Shown: positions 60,057 through 64,000 of the stretch, one piece after another | How positions within the stretch are numbered: position 1 is the first letter of the stretch | Layout of the letters: each line of letters starts with the position of its first letter | Assembly: GCF_002291145.1 (NCBI RefSeq) | Contig: NZ_NTGE01000095.1 | Location: 62,001-126,000 of the forward strand | DNA: 64,000 bases | Source: Streptomyces sp. SA15 | GTDB lineage: Bacteria; Actinomycetota; Actinomycetes; Streptomycetales; Streptomycetaceae | Direction of reading: 5' to 3' | Position numbers and translations under genes: made by a program | The notes under the pieces: generated by a model | Databases searched by the model: none | What the model was told of the DNA's origin: nothing | What the model saw: the letters and a program-made list of their open reading frames with translations, nothing else

Positions 60057-60494
60057 TCAGGGAAGCACCGCGATCGGCGGCGGGGTCGGCCAGGTCATGC
60101 GGATCAACCCGCCGTGTTCTCCCGCGGTGACCTCCACGTCGTCGACGAGGCCGCTGATGACCGCGAGGCCCATCTCGTCCTCCTCGGTCTCCACGTCGGG
60201 GTCCTCGCCCGCGGCTCCGGGTGCCCGGTCGCCGGGGGCGTGCCGCGGCGCCTCGTCGCCGACCTCGATGGAGAACTGTTTCTCCTCCTCGATCAGCACC
60301 ACCTTCACCGGCGCGGTGATGCCGACGTGCTGATGCAGCCCGACGGCACGGGTACAGGCCTCGCCCACGGCGAGTCGGACCTCGTCGAGGACGGCCTCGT
60401 CCACTCCGGCCCTGCGCGCCACCGCTGCCGCCACCAGTCGGGCGGTCCGGACGTGCTCGGGCAGCGCGCTGAAGCGGAGTTCAACGGTGGCCAT
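60057..60494 (-). CDS. Anti-sigma factor, RsbW-like (partner of BldG)
   Basis: A 145-residue GHKL ATPase: DEVRLAVGEACTRAVGLH (N-box) and DEMGLAVISGLVDDVEV (G-box region), with a long Pro/Glu-rich insert between them. It follows bldG by 120 bp, on the same strand, matching the bldG/SCO3548-type pair in which BldG counteracts anti-sigma factors. It should phosphorylate BldG or bind sigma; the sigma target is not here. Confidence 0.9.
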   Translation of the reverse strand: MATVELRFSALPEHVRTARLVAAAVARRAGVDEAVLDEVRLAVGEACTRAVGLHQHVGITAPVKVVLIEEEKQFSIEVGDEAPRHAPGDRAPGAAGEDPDVETEEDEMGLAVISGLVDDVEVTAGEHGGLIRMTWPTPPPIAVLP

Positions 60495-60614
60495 GCATCC
60501 CCCTCGGAACTACGGGCGTGCTGTCGGGGGACCGGGCCGCCGAACGCCCGGACCCCCCTCTTCAACTTCGGCCGTCCCGGGCGCGGACCCTTTCCACCGC
60601 GCCCGGACCGGTGC

Positions 60615-60956
60615 TCAGTCGGTCGCCGCCACCGCTTCCTCGACCGAGGTGTGGATCGGGAACACCTTGGTGAGGCCGGTAATGCGGAAGATCTTCAAAA
60701 TGCGCTCCTGGTTGCAGACCAGGCGCAGCGAGCCCTCATGGGCCCGCACCCGCTTCAGTCCGCCGACCAGTACGCCGAGCCCGGTGGAGTCGAGGAAGTC
60801 CACGCCCTCCATGTCGACGACAAGGTGGAAACTGCCGTCATTCACCAGCTCGACCAGCTGCTCGCGCAGCTTGGGCGCGGTATATACGTCGATTTCGCCA
60901 CCGACCCTGACGATCGTGCGATCGCCGATGGTTTCGGTCGACAGGGACAGGTCCAC
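60615..60956 (-). CDS. bldG: Anti-sigma factor antagonist BldG
   Basis: A 113-residue STAS-domain protein. The regulated residue Ser57 is in MEGVDFLDSTGLGVLVGGLKR. Family facts: BldG is needed for aerial growth and antibiotics in Streptomyces and is phosphorylated on this serine. GTG start with GGAGGATCC upstream. It precedes the anti-sigma gene. Confidence 0.97.
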   Translation of the reverse strand: MDLSLSTETIGDRTIVRVGGEIDVYTAPKLREQLVELVNDGSFHLVVDMEGVDFLDSTGLGVLVGGLKRVRAHEGSLRLVCNQERILKIFRITGLTKVFPIHTSVEEAVAATD

Positions 60957-61118
60957 GGATCCTCCAGCACCTTGCTATCGAGCGGTCGTCCCTCGGGACA
61001 CCTCGGCTTGAAGCTCCCAGGACGGTTCGCCAGCCGCGATGGCATTCAATCACTTACGGCAGGCGTGCACGACGCCTTGGTCCCATTGTCCGTCACGCCA
61101 GTGACACACTCGGTGCCG

Positions 61119-63674
61119 ATGGCCAAGAATCACCGATCCGATCGACCCCGGACGGAACCCGCTTCCCGCCTCTCGCCAGGCACGGTCCTGGACCGGCTCG
61201 CGGCGGGGCCGAGCCGGGCTTCGCGCATCACTCATATGGAGCACTTGCCCCCGCGCGAGGGTCGCCATGCCGTCTGGCCGGACCGGATCCGTCCGGAGGT
61301 CATCGCCGCGGTGCAGGCCTGCGGAATCGAACACCCCTGGGCCCACCAGGCACGCGCGGCCGAGCACGCCCTGGACGGCGACTCGGTGGTCGTCGCCACC
61401 GGCACCGCGTCCGGCAAGTCCCTGGCGTACCTCGTGCCCGTCCTGTCGACGCTTCTGGACGGCTCCGAGGCCCCGAACGGCCGGGGCGCCACCGCCCTCT
61501 ATCTGGCCCCGACGAAGGCTCTCGCGGCGGATCAGTGCCGCTCTGTGAAGGAACTTTCACAACCACTGGGCAATTCCGTACGCCCCGCGGTCTACGACGG
61601 CGACACGCCGGTCGAGGAACGCGAATGGGTCCGCCAGTACGCCAACTACGTCCTCACCAACCCGGACATGCTGCACCGCGGCATCCTCCCGTCCCACCCC
61701 CGCTGGTCCTCCTTCCTCAGGTCCTTGAAGTACGTGGTCATCGACGAGTGCCACACCTACCGGGGCGTCTTCGGCTCGCATGTCGCCCAGGTGCTGCGTC
61801 GCCTGCGCCGCCTGTGCGCCCGCTACGGCGCCTCACCCGTGTTCCTGCTGGCCTCCGCGACCGCCGCGGAGCCCTCGGTGGCCGCCCGCCGCCTGACCGG
61901 CCTCCCGGTGGTCGAGGTCGCCGACGACGCCTCACCGCGCGGTGAACTGGTGTTCGCCCTCTGGGAGCCTCCGCTCACCGAACTCCAGGGCGAGAAGGGA
62001 GCACCTGTCCGCCGTACCGCCACCGCCGAGACGGCCGACCTGCTGACCGACCTCACCGTGCAGGGTGTGCGGTCGGTGGCCTTCGTGCGCTCCCGGCGCG
62101 GCGCCGAACTGATCTCGGTGATCGCCCAGGAGCGTCTCGCCGAGGTCGACCGGTCATTGGCCCGGCGTGTCGCGGCATACCGGGGCGGCTATCTCCCCGA
62201 GGAGCGCCGTGCCCTCGAACAGGCGCTCCACTCCGGCGAACTCCTCGGCCTCGCCGCGACGACCGCGCTCGAACTCGGCATCGACGTCTCGGGCCTCGAC
62301 GCCGTGCTGATCGCCGGGTACCCCGGCACGCGCGCGTCCCTGTGGCAGCAGGCGGGGCGGGCGGGCCGGGCCGGCCAGGGGGCCCTCGCCGTCCTGATCG
62401 CCCGCGACGACCCCCTGGACACCTTCCTCGTCCATCACCCCGAAGCCCTCTTCGACCAGCCCGTGGAGTCGACGGTCCTCGACCCCGACAACCCGTACGT
62501 GCTCGCCCCGCACCTGTGCGCGGCGGCCGCGGAACTCTCGCTGACCGACGAAGACCTGCCCCTGTTCGGCCCGGCCTGCGAGGAACTGCTGCCGCAGCTG
62601 GAGGCCGCGAAGCTGCTGCGCCGCCGCACGAAGGCCTGGCACTGGACGCGCCGGGAGCGCGCCGCCGACCTGACCGACATCCGCGGGGAGGGCGGCCGGC
62701 CGGTGCAGGTCGTCGAAGCCGGGACGGGCCGCCTGCTGGGCACGGTCGACGCGGGCGCCGCCCACACGACCGTCCACGAGGGCGCGGTGCACCTGCACCA
62801 AGGCCGCACGTATCTCGTGCGCTCCCTCGACCTGGAGGACTCGGTCGCCCTGGTCGAGCAGGCCAGCCCGTCGTATGCGACGGTCGCCCGCGACACCACG
62901 TCGATCTCCGTTCTGGAGACGGACATCGAGGTCCCCTGGGGCGACGGACGCCTGTGCTACGGCTCCGTCGAGGTCACCAACCAAGTGGTCTCCTTCCTGC
63001 GTCGACGTGTCATCACCGGTGAAGTGCTGGGCGAGACGAAGCTGGACCTCCCTCCTCGTACGCTGCGCACGCGTGCCGTGTGGTGGACGGTCACCGAGGA
63101 TCAGCTGAACGCGGCCCGGATCAACCCGGAGATCCTCGGTGGCGCCCTGCACGCCGCCGAGCACGCGTCGATCGGCCTGCTGCCCCTCTTCGCCACCTGC
63201 GACCGCTGGGACATCGGCGGCGTGTCCATCCCGCTGCACCCCGACACCCTCCTGCCGACGGTCTTCGTCTACGACGGCCATCCCGGCGGCGCGGGCTTCG
63301 CGGAGCGCGCCTTCCACACCGCCCACGAGTGGCTCACCGCCACCCGCCAGGCCATCGCCTCCTGCGAGTGCGAGGCCGGCTGCCCGTCCTGCATCCAGTC
63401 CCCCAAGTGCGGCAACGGGAACGATCCGCTGCACAAGCGAGGGGCGGTACGGCTGCTCACGGAGCTATTGCGGGGGGCGTCGGAGAAGCCGGGCGTGGAG
63501 GAGGCTGGGCAGGCAGTGGGGGCTGCGCCGCCGGACCCCGGCCCGCACGGTCCAGCGACGGCGCCCGGTCCGACGGCATCACGGTCGGACCCGACCTCAC
63601 AGACCCCACCGATCCCGCAGGCCCCGCAGGCCCCACAAACTCCGCAGGCCCCGCAGGCCCCGCCCGTGCCCTGA
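61119..63674 (+). CDS. DEAD/DEAH helicase, YprA/MrfA-like with DUF1998 zinc domain
   Basis: A roughly 851-residue superfamily-2 helicase. Walker A is ATGTASGKSLAYLVP, followed by PTKALAADQ. Motif II is DECH in YVVIDECHTYRGVFGSH, then SATAAEPS (motif III). Helicase C-terminal motifs include ALELGIDVSGLDAVLIAGYPGT and WQQAGRAGRAGQ. The DUF1998 cysteines are in CECEAGCPSCIQSPKCGNGNDPLHK. This set matches MrfA-like DNA repair helicases. The Pro/Gln/Ala tail (PQAPQAPQTPQAPQAPPVP) is low-complexity. Start uncertain: ATG 61119 or an upstream GTG near 61065-61102. Confidence 0.88.
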   Translation: MAKNHRSDRPRTEPASRLSPGTVLDRLAAGPSRASRITHMEHLPPREGRHAVWPDRIRPEVIAAVQACGIEHPWAHQARAAEHALDGDSVVVATGTASGKSLAYLVPVLSTLLDGSEAPNGRGATALYLAPTKALAADQCRSVKELSQPLGNSVRPAVYDGDTPVEEREWVRQYANYVLTNPDMLHRGILPSHPRWSSFLRSLKYVVIDECHTYRGVFGSHVAQVLRRLRRLCARYGASPVFLLASATAAEPSVAARRLTGLPVVEVADDASPRGELVFALWEPPLTELQGEKGAPVRRTATAETADLLTDLTVQGVRSVAFVRSRRGAELISVIAQERLAEVDRSLARRVAAYRGGYLPEERRALEQALHSGELLGLAATTALELGIDVSGLDAVLIAGYPGTRASLWQQAGRAGRAGQGALAVLIARDDPLDTFLVHHPEALFDQPVESTVLDPDNPYVLAPHLCAAAAELSLTDEDLPLFGPACEELLPQLEAAKLLRRRTKAWHWTRRERAADLTDIRGEGGRPVQVVEAGTGRLLGTVDAGAAHTTVHEGAVHLHQGRTYLVRSLDLEDSVALVEQASPSYATVARDTTSISVLETDIEVPWGDGRLCYGSVEVTNQVVSFLRRRVITGEVLGETKLDLPPRTLRTRAVWWTVTEDQLNAARINPEILGGALHAAEHASIGLLPLFATCDRWDIGGVSIPLHPDTLLPTVFVYDGHPGGAGFAERAFHTAHEWLTATRQAIASCECEAGCPSCIQSPKCGNGNDPLHKRGAVRLLTELLRGASEKPGVEEAGQAVGAAPPDPGPHGPATAPGPTASRSDPTSQTPPIPQAPQAPQTPQAPQAPPVP

Positions 63675-63999
63675 CCTCCACCGTGAACGGTCCCCGTCCC
63701 GACGCCGCCGCCACGTCCGAGGTCTCGCCCACGATGGCGCACCGCACGAGCCGCGTGCCCTGGGCTCGCGCCACGTCGTCCGCCCGGGCGCAGGCCGCCG
63801 TGGTGCCGTCCGCCCAGTGGTCCGCCGCCGCGAGGGCCGCGAGATCCGCGCCGCCGGCCGCGCGATGCCGGGTCACGACGGCCTGCCCCAGGGCGAGCAC
63901 CACGCCGAACACCACACACAGCACGGCGATCGCAGACACGCTCCACACTGTGGCGGACCCGCGATCCGAGGACCCGTCCCTCATCGAGCGGAGCCTCAT
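63457..63999 (-). CDS. Rv3654c/TadE-like pilus-locus protein with C-terminus overlapping the helicase gene
   Basis: A 180-residue frame. The N-terminus reads SDRGSATVWSVSAIAVLCVVFGVVLALGQAVVTRHRAAGGADLAALAAADHWADG, the TadE-like pseudopilin pattern (GSATVW... then RHRAAGGADLAALAAA). The C-terminal 72 residues are antisense to the helicase tail and are Pro/Ala/Gly-rich, so their translation is uncertain. ATG at 63999 is next to the window edge; an upstream Tad gene lies outside. Confidence 0.75.
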   Translation of the reverse strand: MRLRSMRDGSSDRGSATVWSVSAIAVLCVVFGVVLALGQAVVTRHRAAGGADLAALAAADHWADGTTAACARADDVARAQGTRLVRCAIVGETSDVAAASGRGPFTVEVRARAGPAGPAEFVGPAGPAGSVGSVRSGPTVMPSDRAPSLDRAGRGPAAQPPLPAQPPPRPASPTPPAIAP

Positions 64000-64000
64000 C

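Noticed and set aside
60054..61118. Large N-terminal extension of the helicase
   Set aside because: It runs antisense through bldG and the anti-sigma gene.

Overview
The window is a 64 kb piece of an actinomycete chromosome, almost certainly Streptomyces. GC is very high, third codon positions are nearly all G or C, GTG starts are frequent, and the gene order is that of the Streptomyces core: folB-folK-DUF3180 / folE-ftsH-hpt-tilS / dacB / ppa / thrE / tipA / XRE-ATPase-DUF397 / zinc-independent ribosomal proteins / tRNA-Thr / holB-tmk-topA / hppA / bldG. tipA carries both thiostrepton cysteines and a recognisable tipA promoter.

Region 1 (1-14.1 kb) is core metabolism and envelope. It holds the folate genes folB, folK and folE, the FtsH protease, hpt, tilS, a zinc metalloprotease, the PBP4-type dacB, inorganic pyrophosphatase, a ThrE-type exporter and a DedA protein. 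Wedged between DUF3180 and folE is a free-standing LAGLIDADG endonuclease with degenerate intein (Hint) ends. In folE, the 34 codons around the zinc/active-site motif have abnormal AT-ending codons. Together these look like an intron-less homing locus with a recoded, cleavage-resistant target.

Region 2 (14.1-31.4 kb) is regulation and accessory core. It contains tipA and a glutamate decarboxylase, a PadR-regulated ABC exporter with two operators, DinB, aldehyde dehydrogenase, an XRE/ATPase/DUF397 module with a pair of near-identical 27-bp elements, and a Zur-type zinc-starvation cluster (L28, S14, L33, L31, CobW, S18, all zinc-free forms). It ends with two lipoproteins, a DUF2786 protein, a Clp-N/HTH protein with tandem palindromes on a leaderless promoter, and a PolA-like polymerase.

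Region 3 (31.4-44.5 kb) looks like an accessory island ending beside tRNA-Thr(CGT). It has a Suv3-like RNA helicase with a bldA-type TTA codon and a UPF0158 protein. A seven-gene operon follows (pxpA-pxpB-pxpC, MHS transporter, SDR, aminotransferase, RraA/HMG-type aldolase), with a divergent LysR regulator, a D-2-hydroxyacid dehydrogenase and a truncated SDR. The set fits catabolism of a substituted pyroglutamate: ring opening, transamination, then aldol cleavage to 2-oxoacids.

Region 4 (44.6-64 kb) is core again: tRNA-Thr, a secreted tripeptidyl aminopeptidase, holB, a membrane-domain/thymidylate kinase fusion, topA, a methyltransferase, hppA, the anti-sigma/anti-anti-sigma pair with bldG, an MrfA-type helicase and a Tad-locus protein.
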